Below are positions 53,601-64,000 of a stretch of 64,000 bases of DNA, piece after piece. The position numbers and the translations under genes are program-made. Where the stretch lies: contig CM037830.1 of the NCBI GenBank assembly GCA_021234535.1, positions 8,993,252 through 9,057,251 of the forward strand, given 5' to 3'. How positions within the stretch are numbered: position 1 is the first letter of the stretch; each line of letters starts with the position of its first letter. The DNA is from Stichopus chloronotus (Eukaryota > Echinodermata > Holothuroidea > Aspidochirotida > Stichopodidae). The notes beneath the pieces were generated by a model. The model ran no database searches, was not told where the DNA came from, and was given only the letters and a program-made list of their open reading frames with translations.

Positions 53601-56600
53601 TAAAATTCGGACTGGATAAATAACTCAGGTGAGGGAAGAGATAGGCACATATTTGAAGAAAAGTCGCTATGGTGACGTCACTCTTCACGGTATATACTAC
53701 AAATCCATATCTTCTACCATTTAACTCTTGACTTTGATTCGTTTGTGAGACACAAGTGTGATAGCTATAATATACCGATACGCTGACGAGTTCACATCGT
53801 GGTTCAACTGGGAAATTTAATTCACTTTTGTGTATTTAAGGATATTTACGTGCAATTTCCCATGATCTCTTACTGGGAGGATCGTTGGTTCCGTAGGCTG
53901 ATCATAATCGAGTGACATGTAGGAAATATTATATCTGTCTTGATTATCAGCAATATCACCGGTTTGTCGGATAGAACGGATAGGCTATAATAGAATGTTG
54001 TCTTCAAAGGGAGATCACCTTAACATGTCTATTAAGTAGTTTGTTCACCTGTTTACCTGTTGGTTCATCTCTTCAGAAATAATTGTACTGCTTTTTGTAT
54101 TTAGCACTTATATACTTACGTGTCAAAGTTAGTAATGAGAGAATCCCTGTTGAGTTGAAAGCTAAAGGCGATTTCCTGTGATTGGCCCAAGTTATTGATA
54201 AAAGTAGCTATTGTTGAAGTTGTTGCGAACCCTGATGATATGGATGATGTAATAAACACACTGTCGTATCTAACATCAGTTGCCTATTCTCAAGATGAAA
54301 GAGAAATTATAAAATATAAACATAGATAACTGAAACGAACCAATTCCTTACTATGCTCTTAGATGAGCTTTACCTTTATTCAAAAATGACGGTTCTCAGT
54401 TTCCTAAACTGGGGATTATATAACTTGAGGCACTACACTAGTTTGACATTTCCTCAATTGTCCTTCGATTACCGCATTAAATATTTTTAACAGAGCCATG
54501 AGCATATATAAAACTGTACAGTCCTGCAATGAGTTTTTGTGGAATGTAGTCGACATCAAATGATAGACTGGTCTATGATCTATCCAAGTGACAAATTATT
54601 GAGTAACAGCCTACATAATCGATAAACTACATATAGTACAAATCCAAATATCCCCGGCTGACTTGCAAAAGGGTTTTAAACAAGTTATAGAGATAACTCA
54701 TCTGCATGTCAAATAGTGTCATACTACGTTTATGCCACTTGGAAGAGTTTCAACAATCTGAAGTCTCACAAAAGATCTCTTTCACGGGGTACAATGGCCT
54801 AATGTTACATAAGTGATTTTACCTCATATGTGTTTACTTCTTCTAATGATAATGTCACCTACGCTTGTCTGCAGAGTACCATATTGGCAACAAAATATAA
54901 ATGCAAGAATGTTATAATCGAAACACATCAATTGACTTTGGACTGATAAGTACCTCCTTTAATTAAAACGATTTATTGTGGATTGCATGCAAGAAGAGGA
55001 GAGAAGAGGAACATGTTTGTGTTTGAATCAATGTGACCTTGATTTGTTCCACTTATATTACATTACAAAATTTGCGATTCCAATTTTACTGAAAGTTGTG
55101 TGACATGAAAATGATATTTTGGAATATTAGCTGTATTAATCATTCCAGGTATTCACAATAGTCACAAATACCATTAGAGCCCATCGAATATTGAGTGATT
55201 TTCTGACGAATTGCTGCCTTATTCTTGCATTGTGAATAAACATCGGCAACAAAGGAATGCGGATACAACACATCAAGTAATCATATTTGCATTATCATCA
55301 AACTTGGAATGGCCATATCTCAAAAACAGTAGTAGATATAGATAACACGATTCCGCCGGAATTTCATTCAGGGTTTCATGCTGCAACTTTTAATAGAGCC
55401 TGGGCGTTTCTACATGCATGTCACACGACCTTTAAGTTTTGAGGGTGTTATGAATTACTCGTTAATGGAAATTTACTGGCAAACTTCTTTGAAATACATG
55501 TAAAGTACATAGTACACATAGCAACTTGAATTTGTTGAAAAGCATGTCTACACCTAACATTTTATCGATGAACTCATTTTTCACCACATAACCGGCTATT
55601 TTTTAAGCTGCTTGCTTGTTATATACTATAATTTATAGACTGCACTTTACTATAACACCATTAAAAAATGCAAAAATCACTTCAGCAGATATCTGTGGTG
55701 GGAGATTAGAGGGAGGTTGTGATTAAGCTTAATATGATTAATCTTATGACAGTTCACCTACACTAACAGCTGCATGAAAGTTACAATGTAGACGCATAAG
55801 TTGGCAATGAACTTTGAATGAAGAAAATAGTCACGGTTACTTGAGTGATGGAAAATAAAATACATTTTCTTTCAAACAAGGAAGGAGTCTCCAGCAGAGG
55901 CCGGTGGTAATATTTTGTTTGCACCAGAAAATAATAAAAGTAAATGAAATCGCTTTTGAGTTAGTGTTTGTCTTGATTTGGAAGGTCAAATCGACAATAA
56001 TGCAAATTTTAGTTCCCTCGATTTCCATTATTGCAAAACAATTTGTTTCCTAAAGAGATCTGCGAAGGATGTAGACCAAAATGTGGCACCAACGGATCAA
56101 GTCTCGTACACATGTTTTCGCTTTCAAGCGCTTTATCGTTCACCCCTGTCGGAGTGTAATTGCTCTGTTCCGGAACTTAGTGCTCAGACGAACTTCGAAG
56201 ATAAGAGAATCCCACGAACCATGCATCACCGTCTTGGATAAAGGCCTTGCAATAAATTGGTTTTTGAATTGTATACGATATGCAAATGTCTAATTTCCTG
56301 TCAAATGCAACATGATCTATTTTATATGTACTGTCTAACAGTTGAAAGGCGTTTCATTCAGTTTGTCATTCATATTCTAAAGGTGTGGAAACTTAAAGGC
56401 GTGGAGTTAATATGACCTTATTGTTTTATAGCCACCATTAGCTTAGTTATTGATATCCTCTACAGAATAACAAAGGCATCATATTTGTCACTACCAATTT
56501 GTAGGTTGGTATAATACTGTTCTTTTGGGGGTTTTATAACGCTTCATAGACTTCCGCATTAAGATATAATTGTTGCATGTAAATTTGACTGTTATTCCAT

Positions 56601-57554
56601 GTTTTCCCATGCTATCGAAATTGGTGATATTTCTCAGTATAAGCAATTAATGAGCTGCTTACTCACAAAAAACGGGCAAAGTCGTTACAAATTCTTTCTA
56701 TGGAAAGTTTTCAGTTAGAAATAGAAGTCATGGGACAATAACGTAGACATGAAATGTTAACCCTAGTATAAGATATCCGATAAGGTCGCAGGGACTGTTT
56801 ATCTGATCTTAACACCTCAATCATATTTCTTATTTTCCTTTCCTTTTTCCTTGTATTCTTGTGATCGAGAGACTTATTAAGAATACACCATACGTATTTA
56901 ATCCAAGCGTTCACTTACATTTAAACTTACCTCTAGTGCTTCAGTTGGAGTCCAAAGCGACTCGTAGAATCCAGAACCCTGGGAAATTAATGAAACAATG
57001 GATTTAGTGGTCACTTATGAGTTGATATGTTTTCATGAGATAGTTAAGGTGAATGGATGTGAAGACAAGGATTTAAAATTTATTACTGTGACAATATGAC
57101 TATGCCATATCATAAGTTATCTGAGGACAAAGGAGCCTAAATACCGATAAAGAATATTCAAATAAATTAGTAAGACATTTAAACCTTAAAGATAGGAACA
57201 TGCAGCAGAGACTTCCCTTTCCATTGATGTACAGACATTCTGCGTAGTCACACAATACACCCCCCTCATGCACAACATGTGACGGTTCAGAGAGTATCTA
57301 CATAAACAACTATACTTGAAAGATTTCTTTGAACGTAGTACACCTCACTTCGCCCACTCGTAATGCATTTTCTATTCAGTTAAGGTGAACAATAAATACT
57401 GGAAAGAATACAAAACTATCTAAAGTGAACTTCATACTTCAAATGAATAATCTTCCCCAACGAGAGATGACGAAGACAAAAGTCCATCTTCTGTCTTGAC
57501 ACGCCAGCAGACGACAACTTGTAACAGAGTTCGATACCAGACTGAGAGATCCAT
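41410..57554 (-). CDS. Gene C: divergent ITIH-like heavy chain, 13 exons
   Basis: Exons 57554-57438, 56978-56931, 54283-54120, 52847-52764, 52162-52027, 47626-47390, 46834-46549, 45250-44733, 44116-43890, 43416-43324, 42865-42752, 42504-42142 and 41615-41410. Total is 2593 nt; removing one extra base in exon 9 gives 864 codons exactly. Order: signal peptide, VIT, VWA (DISGS at residue 289), linker, DPHF (640-643), ITI C-terminal domain. Unlike A and B it has no basic furin site before the VIT domain and has two additional small exons (2 and 10). The MIDAS threonine position appears to be serine. Exons 3, 7 and 11 are exactly as long as their gene A counterparts, so the exon plan is shared. 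Likely secreted matrix protein; role inferred from family. Confidence 0.88.
42142..42504 (-). CDS. Gene C exon 12: ITI C-terminal domain
   Basis: 363 nt. The acceptor TTTCAATAG keeps phase and gives ALQVNGEIIED, matching the GLTVNGxI pattern. Then LFGRFGIILGSHSILISPDG, FTLAIHEGKKLTLTQGNS and HPSYFDISLETSAGL, ending DGLIG at GTAGGC. This exon is fully open, which shows where gene A exon 10 lost frame. Confidence 0.88.
42752..42865 (-). CDS. Gene C exon 11: DPHF processing site
   Basis: 114 nt. Reads VFGDPHFVIAFPKSNVKICF and then TLIKDSSN, the DPHF cleavage and ester-linkage region. Acceptor CTCACGCAG, donor GTAAGA; phase 1 in and out. Confidence 0.9.
43324..43416 (-). CDS. Gene C exon 10: extra 93-nt linker exon
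   Basis: 31 codons' worth in phase 1, reading DSSMQKNLLHKVKWTPTNI and then PGELKVSSVAR. Flanked by TTTCACAG and GTAAAA. The phases join exons 9 and 11 exactly. Gene A has no such exon; it uses a Pro/Thr linker at the end of exon 8 instead. Confidence 0.7.
43890..44116 (-). CDS. Gene C exon 9: helical segment, with apparent frameshift
   Basis: 227 nt. First frame reads VRLEHLWAFMKIKDLSHQF and stops at 44035-44033. The frame shifted +1 then gives SKMMSLSHMYEYVTPLTTL and ends AETE plus G at GTAAGG. Both halves are conserved ITIH motifs, so one extra base (or two lost) lies between 44033 and 44082. The 5' acceptor at 44117 is weak in pyrimidines and the start is uncertain. Confidence 0.72.
44688..44708. 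repeat. Short (TA)n microsatellite in gene C intron 8
   Basis: About 21 bp of alternating A and T, 25 bp inside the intron from the exon 8 donor. Confidence 0.9.
44733..45250 (-). CDS. Gene C exon 8: C-terminal half of VWA
   Basis: 518 nt after CTCTAAAG. Begins GSDVNTALTVAARSF, then FFLTDGIPTVG, IYSIGLGRKVNDWLL, and AYMEGGEIVVAGMV. The residue aligned with the MIDAS Thr is Ser. The open frame extends further upstream, but that part has no homology and would break phase with exon 7. Ends FITQNQ at GTGAAT. Confidence 0.87.
46549..46834 (-). CDS. Gene C exon 7: N-terminal half of VWA
   Basis: 286 nt, same length as in gene A. Starts FQGNFFTYHFSPDGLPIIPK and continues MFVIDISGSMAGVK with MIDAS DISGS. 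Ends LLQVHG plus one base at GTAATT. Confidence 0.88.
47390..47626 (-). CDS. Gene C exon 6: region between VIT and VWA
   Basis: 237 nt, 79 codons. Reads ETSLLEISVNINEPQGL at the start (family IEVxIxEPQG) and ends FQLQYSLKEHSNSVLK at GTAATG. Phase 0 on both sides, as in gene A exon 5. Confidence 0.83.
47737..48060. repeat. Left inverted arm of Penelope-like fragment
   Basis: About 324 bp containing the C-terminal tail and 3' UTR of the element. Reverse-complement copy of 48921-49229 with scattered substitutions and a few small indels. Confidence 0.88.
48921..49229. repeat. Right inverted arm of Penelope-like fragment
   Basis: Inverted copy of the left arm. Shared blocks include GAACAGCAAACAGCAAT at its start and CTCTTTCATCTGGTTCTTC at its end. 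Confidence 0.88.
49230..52026 (-). other. Gene C intron 5, 5' part
   Basis: Upstream portion of the intron that hosts the Penelope-like fragment. Patches near 49970-50200 are richer in GC than the surroundings, without recognisable coding sense. Confidence 0.5.
52027..52162 (-). CDS. Gene C exon 5: VIT domain
   Basis: 136 nt after CTCACAG. Contains HIVFNLTHREVIERFKGNF, the counterpart of the LTYxELLxRxKG signature. Donor GTGAGT in phase 0. Confidence 0.85.
52764..52847 (-). CDS. Gene C exon 4: VIT domain
   Basis: 84 nt, reading YVDGVTYYSEIVDITPGDH then CQDLQIE, homologous to the DGVxY segment. It is 27 nt shorter than gene A exon 3 and lacks most of the basic/Gln-rich helix. Donor GTATGT, phase 2 in and out. 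Confidence 0.8.
53123..53326. mobile_element. 204-bp MITE in gene C intron 3
   Basis: 15-bp terminal inverted repeats CAGGCCCGTATTCAG / CTGCATACGGGCCTG (14 of 15 match), flanked on both sides by TTTTGG (53117-53122 and 53327-53332), a probable 6-bp target duplication. The CAG start resembles hAT-type termini, but hAT usually duplicates 8 bp, so the superfamily is open. Confidence 0.8.
54120..54283 (-). CDS. Gene C exon 3: start of VIT domain
   Basis: 164 nt. Reads ATDVRYDSVFITSSISSGFA then FQLNRDSLITNFDT, the VIT N-terminal strands. Acceptor AATAG, donor GTAAGT, phase 0 in and 2 out as in genes A and B. Confidence 0.85.
54284..56930 (-). other. Gene C intron 2
   Basis: No exon or element recognised. 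Two overlapping plus-strand open frames at 55978-56293 have no recognisable motif. Confidence 0.5.
56931..56978 (-). CDS. Gene C exon 2: 48-nt linker exon
   Basis: 16 codons, GSGFYESLWTPTEALE, between a pyrimidine-rich acceptor ending CCCAG and donor GTAAGT. Phase 0 on both sides fits its neighbours. No counterpart was found in A or B. Confidence 0.6.
57438..57554 (-). CDS. Gene C exon 1: candidate signal peptide
   Basis: 39 codons, MDLSVWYRTLLQVVVCW followed by a polar stretch ending GEDYSFE at GTATGA, phase 0. The hydrophobic core is short but plausible. It is chosen because it is the nearest upstream ATG exon with a leader and correct phase; it resembles exon 1 of A and B only in role. 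Confidence 0.6.
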
Positions 57555-59164
57555 TGCGTCACTTTTCCAAAAAATGAGTATGACTCTACGTGCACAAATA
57601 TCGCACTACTAAGACTATATTTATATTCTACCTCTTCCGGCATTCGTTAAATCAAGTACGGAAGCGAATGCATGCCACCTGCAATTACAAGATTCAGTTT
57701 CCGACACTTTCCCACTCAAATTCAACTAGGCAGAAGAAATACTGGATTTATTTTCAGTATCACATATTTTTTACAGAAAATTATTGTTCCCTTATTTGCT
57801 ATAGTAGTAAGCGTTTCTCTTTTTTTAAATTAATTGTATCACATCACAGGAAGATTTCATCGAAACGAGATGGTGCAAATTACAAATTGTAGCTCCCTAA
57901 TCAAAATATATCCTTAATCAATATATATAAACACGACCTAAATTTAATCCTTTGTTGTGACCTTGTGACCTGACATTCGGTTTGTCTTTCGGTGATAGTT
58001 GTAATGATACCAAAAAGAATACACAAGATACATAATAATACCCAATACAAGACTGAACATCAGAGAAATACTTTGACAAAGAGTAATACAAGTGAACTAA
58101 TGACAAAAAAAAAACTATATCTCGAAGATTTTCATTATTATATTCCAGCGACACACTAAACGAGCAGTTATTATGTAACATATTGTACTAAGCTTATGAC
58201 CGCAGTAGCAACATTGTCTTTGTGAAATGACAACATTTCTAAAGCCTTCTTCACCAACCTGCAAACTATTTTCCCAGGACTCATGAGGAAGTGTCAATTG
58301 CCCTCACCGCATTCAGGCATTGGCGTATTACGTCCATTGCCAGCCACCGCAACAGCTACAATTTCCGAAGTCCGGTCATATCTTGATGTTTATTGTGCTA
58401 ATTGTAACGCATCGTTGCCAGCGTCTATTGGTCAGAAAACATTAAACTATCGATCCTGAATTTAAATATGGCAATTACGGTAATGGTTAAATCAAGAATT
58501 TACTGATAAATGCCATTAAGCGTCAGTTCAGCTCATATACTGAATTTTGAAATACTTTGCTGACTGAACTGAACTTGAAGGGGGAAAAAAGAAAAAAAAA
58601 AACAGATTGCCTCCTGCTTAGGCCTGATATGATATTATTTGTGACGTTTACATTGGAGAAATGTGTACTTTGATTTCGAAGGTACTTAAAACAAATTTAT
58701 GACGATAAACATAATGATGTACTAAGAAAAATGAAAAAATAACGCTCGGGCTCGCATTTAAGGAAAGGTCTGTGCCCCTAGATAACATTGACTTTTCATT
58801 TTCGTTTATGACTCTTTGGTTTTCAGTTACCAAAATTTTTTTTAATATTTGGAATTACTGAAGATTTATCTAAAAGTATCATTACATAGGCAAGGTCATC
58901 TGTGAAGCTGTTAGTAATTGAACACGATGTCTTGAAAGAATTTTTTCTCGTGTGTGAATATGAAATTTACATTTTGACAGACATGCAAGGTTTTCTTTCA
59001 AATATTGTAACTTTGATATGCAGTTTGTACTTTCTGTTATGCTAGGCGAAGTGCTAAGTATGTACCTCAGAATCTACTAAAAACAAAACAAAACAATATA
59101 TATTAACAATTTGTATAAACAAAACAAAACAAGCATACAAAACAAAATATATACAAACAAAACA

Positions 59165-59239
<75 letters not shown>

Positions 59240-62200
59240 TGTTATGCCAGGCGAAGTGCTAAATATGTACCTCAGAATCTACTAAAAACAAAACAAAGCA
59301 ATATATATTAGCAATATTAACAATCTATATAAGCAAAACAAAACAAGCATACAAAACAATATATACACAAACAATATATATATATGTATATATATATATT
59401 TAGATAGATTCGTGTTTATTCATAATTTAAATTCACTTTCAACAATCAATTGATGTGCAAGTCTTGAAACTGATGACACCGTAGCTTTATATATTCAGCA
59501 ATCAGAAGGATACTGAATTATTGTGGGTGTGACAATTTTGTGAACGATAAAGTCCAATTTCTAAGGACGCCCAGTGGAATACCTTCAAATACTATTTCTA
59601 AGTTGTGAACATGAACAATAAAATTCTCCCATAAAATTCTTCAAGAATGCATGGAAGCTCATTAACGAATCTAATTAAATTGCATTATTGCATTACACAT
59701 CTCGGTACTCACCACAACCAATGCTCAATGCGTAAATGTTCTATTAAGTAAACTAGTTTTTTATGTTGCTACGTAACCGAAATTATATCTAATTGTTGGC
59801 GTAATGTAGACATACTGAAATATTGTTCTTATTGATCTAAAATATTTGGGAAAAAAATAATTGCCTGTAACCTTTCTTGAACCATTGATTCAATTGTTCA
59901 TTTGTAAGAAAATAAAATTATATGACAGGTCGAAGCCCCTTAATGGAAGAGGGTAGAACCCATTTAAAACAACGAATCACCCAGATGCTAAGCTTTTAAT
60001 CTTAAAATCTACAAGCATTACAATTGCATTCGGAAGGTCAAGTACGGACGTGACAGAGAGTAGACGAATGTGGCAGGGTAATTCTATTTAGAAGTAACTA
60101 AGGGATTAACCTTGTTTTTAAACTTAACTCGCTACTTAATCCATAGACTGAGGTACAAACTATTAACAGATTGAATTCAGATCGTTCCAGTAAACGGACG
60201 GCCGAAGAGACAGAAATTTGTAAAAAAAAGATCGATCAGGATTGTTGAAAGTTTAGACCTGGTGGGTGAGGTTTCTCAGAATATTTTATAGCTTACTTAC
60301 TGATAGCAGTGTGTAGTAGTTCACGTAGACGTGTGGGCAAGACAATACTCATAACTTCAAGATTACAAAGTTTGTGCGCGTTTCATGTTTCCTTCAAAAA
60401 TTAAAAAATCTGTAATTTCTGACATTTAGAATTTGTTGTAGATGTTTATAACAATTGCGGGACATCGGAATGTCTTGGGTCTTAGGGTTTCTACGAAGAG
60501 GTATTCAATGCTGAGATGTTGTCGTAGTATACCCTTCTCGAATTTATTTTTTTCGCTCTGCGCTCTCCTGTTTTTATCGACAGAGTCCTTAGTGAGAATC
60601 CTCTCTCATTCAGATTTGGGCTTGATGAAAATGATCTCATTTTGAAATGAACAAATTTACAACAGCAACAAAAAAAAAAAAAAACATGTCCGTATAACCT
60701 AGGCTTACATTCAAGTTTTAAATTTTCTGTTTACTTGCTCCTTTTGAAAAAGCCATTGACCACTGTACGGTTTGCTAATCACTCGAAAGTGCATTTTAAT
60801 CTCCAGGATGGAGCATTGTAATATGTGTTATTACAATTTTACGCTTCATGTGCGAGGGAGGGTCTTACACTCACTTTTGTGCTTCTAAACAATCATCAAG
60901 TCTTTCACAAAACAACAAATTCTCACATTTTGGTAAAGGCTTAATCCGTACGAAATCTACCTATAGACTATATCAAAGGTTTTGCCATATGACTGTACAA
61001 ATGAAGGAATTGGAACAATCCCGAAGGAAACTTACCTTGTAGGTCCAAAAGGCCTTTTTCTTCCTGCTTAAGGATAAATATGTACTTTACAGAATTTTTA
61101 CTTTTAGTGACCTTTACTGTCAGCTCTTTGTTGCAGCAACTTCAGATTACATAAATAAAGTTGTCTTCTGTGTTATATTTGAAGGTATTTCAATTGATGA
61201 ACTCTGGACAAATTGATCTTCGTAACCGTCTACAAAGTGGAACAAACTGGACAATAAACAAGAATGTTCGTTTGATTCCTTCTGGATACATGCTCTAGAT
61301 TTGGCTACAAGGCATTTTTATAACGCTGGTTAGTTGCTTCCGCAATGATGATAGTTCTCATTAACAACCCTTTTTCTAAATATACTGTGTTGAGTTTATG
61401 AACTGACAATTCATACAAAATGACAAGAAATATATTATAAAGGATCTTTGTTTCATTACTCATGATTGATGCGAGCCGTTGTGCAGATGGCTTTGTCTTG
61501 TACAACGTACCCTTCTGGTTGCTTCACTAACAATAAAAAAACTAGAACTGCATTTGCCCACAAATACGCAGAATTGTAGTGCGTGGTAGGCTAAGTCCTT
61601 GTTGTTGGGAATAAGCCAGTCTCTGTGGACCCACTCCTCATAGGAGTTAGCATTTTTTGCGTAAGGCAGTGCCGTTTCCTGTCGAACTCTTTCCCAATCC
61701 ATTCTTTTTATTTTTATCACGCTGGACGAAACAAAAATTCCATTGGATCTCTCCCACATGCACAATGTGGTAAAGTTGCCGACGCTTATCGTTGCTATAT
61801 ACCGTATGTCGTACAAGCCTGTACTCTAGTACTAGCTAGCTGTATATATGTCAAAACTGTCTTTCTGTTTCACCACTGAAATAAAACATGAGAGCAGTAG
61901 GCCTACATGATTCTGTAGAAGGACGCCATGTTGTAACCACTAAAAGCGTTGAAGCAGAAAAAGAAGAAGTGAGAAGGTGAATGTTTTGCGCGTGCATTGT
62001 TAAACAATGACAAGTAGAAAGGATTTAAGGCAATTAAAAATGATACATGCAAATTGTTTACTTTTCATCTCACAATTAACTACTAGTATGACAGAAATTA
62101 GAAATGAACACTACTATGATTTTTTTTTTTAACCCGTACACCTATTTAATTTAAACTGGACATCGTCTCAGAGAGTTGACACTATCAATCAAAATGAAAA

Positions 62201-64000
62201 TATCAAAGTAACTAACGCTGTTGCCAACATCTTGTACCGAATCGTGTCACGTGGTATACTGATGTATATGAAAAGTACGTTACAAAAGAAGAATCAAAAA
62301 GGAAACCAATATAGTCAAGAACGTAAAAGATGTGACTTGTAATTAAAACTCCGTGGTTGCATAGTGTCCTGGTTTGTCGGTAAATAAGTCTTGATTTTCT
62401 AACTTTAACCGAGTGACATTAGGGGTCTTTAGAGGTAAGTAACACGTGTTTCTCTAAAGTATGAGATGTTGCGAGAGGAGAGAAATAATTAAACTTTGTA
62501 GCAACTGGAAAACCGAGCATTGAAAGAATGGTAGAATGAAGATATTCAGTAATTCTGTCGGATAATTTCTTTTTATCAAGTTAAAGGAGTCGCGATGCAC
62601 ATGGGCCCATGGGTCTCACTCTTGAACATTTCGTATTTAATCAATTTAATGAAGTACTCCTGCATTTTATGTAAGGCACATTGATTACACATTTGGCGCT
62701 TGTATAGATAAAGAAGTAAAAATTCATGGTTTCAATAATTTTGTTTATAAACTTGATCAAAACTTTAAATTCACTAACATTATTATTGCATCAAATATTG
62801 CTTTGTTACACCTTAACCTCACTATTGCGGGCCATAACATCTAGCTCTCTTGCTTCTTTTTTGAAAGATGATGATTCTGATACTATTTAACCAAGATCTC
62901 CAGTCACTTTTCAATCTGCAAAAACATGTCACGTACTCTAATGTACGAGCTAAGAAGAATTTTTCCTTACTGATGGTGATTTTCTGAATACATCTCAACA
63001 ACTATAGAATTTATTGCAGCTATTGCAGTTCTCCAGCAGTGTTATGAAATCCCCTTTAACGCAATCATTCTTCTAATAAAAGAACGTTTGATTCTGAAGT
63101 CCCCTAAGTAGTAACCGTATACCCTTCCTTATTATTACCCTTCCATAGAATCCGTGAAACATGTAACTTGTAAGAGATTTACCCTTTCTCATGTCTGACA
63201 CTCCCTCTCTGTCTGTAGAACGTAGATTGTCAAAGATAAGACAAGATCAGTCCAAGAGAGTAGGGTTGATCTCTCTTATGATATGTATAGGTTGATGTAT
63301 CTGGTGTGCCACTGCATTCGTCGAGATAAAAACCTCTGGACGGAAAACTACGCATCAGGAGGACCAGAAGTGTCAAGATTAGACACATACATTGGAATAC
63401 AAAAGTGTTGCCTGATGAGTCTGGAATATTAAAATTTCACAACAGATCTAGGAGATATGTGAATCTTACGCAAACGACGGGAGGGTCGAATATGCATGCA
63501 AATACTTTGAAACGGAAACAGTTACGACAGGAAGCGATAGAATTATTTGACTTTGTCTATGTTAGCATGTAAATTTAGTTGTCTAATGGGAAAGGATCGA
63601 TGAGACGAAATGAGTAATACGATACTTATTTAGAAGGAATTAAAGTTTTTACAATGGCGTATAACTTTTGTCTTTTTTTTCTTGTTTCAGTTGCTTCTTT
63701 GCTATCTTGTTGAGTTAGGAAGTATTACCCGTTACGTTGTATGTATAACATTGTATATATATATGTAATATGTATGTAGGTATAGCTGGGTATTCTGCTT
63801 ACTCTCCGTGAGTCGGAATCTAAATGGTGTTTTGATCTCGCCCAGAAGGGTGGTTGTTTAGCTGGGCTAGGACTAAGAGGATGCTAATTTCAGGAGGGTC
63901 GATTGAGTTAAGAGTGTGCCAGAGAGACTTGGAGTGTTTGAAACGTACTATGTATTGGGCACAGTAGGTAGTAGTAAAATGTATCCGGGCTTTGTACTGG
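57555..64000. other. Upstream of gene C
   Basis: No recognisable gene. Contains the 59035-59400 duplication and an unrecognised 118-codon minus-strand open frame (61816-61460). Gene C regulatory sequence is probably within the first part, but no motif stands out. Confidence 0.5.
59035..59400. repeat. Tandem duplication with (AT)n centre
   Basis: Copies at 59035-59237 and 59240-59400 share GGCGAAGTGCTAA, TACCTCAGAATCTACTAAAA and several AAACAAAACAA blocks. The first ends in a 67-bp (AT)n tract (59170-59236), the second in a short one. Confidence 0.85.

Noticed and set aside
59111..59311. Open frame with a long Tyr-Ile run
   Set aside because: It is a translation of the (AT)n microsatellite.
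63412..63460. CTGATGAG near 63413 considered as a hammerhead core
   Set aside because: No GAAA at a suitable distance with a supporting stem, and no associated retroelement.

Overview
The window looks like nuclear DNA of a marine invertebrate deuterostome, possibly an echinoderm. It is AT-rich. Its genes are split into many short exons by long introns with GT-AG ends, and it carries Penelope-like retroelement remnants, small terminal-inverted-repeat elements and microsatellites. The organism assignment is inference from gene family and genome style, not from a marker gene.

The backbone is a head-to-tail cluster of three genes on the minus strand, all of the inter-alpha-trypsin inhibitor heavy chain (ITIH) family. 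These are secreted proteins with the order signal peptide, VIT domain, von Willebrand factor A (VWA) domain, linker, DPHF site and ITI heavy-chain C-terminal domain. I rebuilt them exon by exon from splice signals, reading phase and domain content. Gene C runs 57554 to 41410 (13 exons, about 863 aa). Gene A runs 31124 to 12591 (11 exons, about 882 aa). Gene B starts at 6385 and leaves the left edge after two exons. A and B are recent duplicates: their first two exons, intron 1 sequence and about 1 kb of upstream flank all align. C is an older paralogue. A and C each carry one apparent +1 frameshift inside an otherwise intact coding exon.

Layout: 1-6385, 5' part of gene B with tandem repeats in intron 2. 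6386-7380, upstream block shared with gene A. 7965-10340, two converging Penelope-like remnants around a (TA)n tract. 10340-12590, no gene seen. 12591-31124, gene A, with a TTAA-flanked small element in intron 5 and a very large intron 1. 31125-33600, upstream block of gene A, interrupted by a 1.3 kb TTAA-flanked element that is absent at the matching place upstream of gene B. 33614-41409, tandem repeats and otherwise empty intergenic DNA. 41410-57554, gene C, with a Penelope-like fragment bounded by inverted repeats in intron 5 and a 204 bp small element in intron 3. 57555-64000, no recognisable gene.

In vertebrates ITIH heavy chains are cut at the Asp-Pro of DPHF. The new C-terminal Asp is esterified to chondroitin sulfate of bikunin and then transferred to hyaluronan, which stabilises extracellular matrix. 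The DPHF motif is present in genes A and C, so the same chemistry is possible here. No bikunin gene lies in the window.
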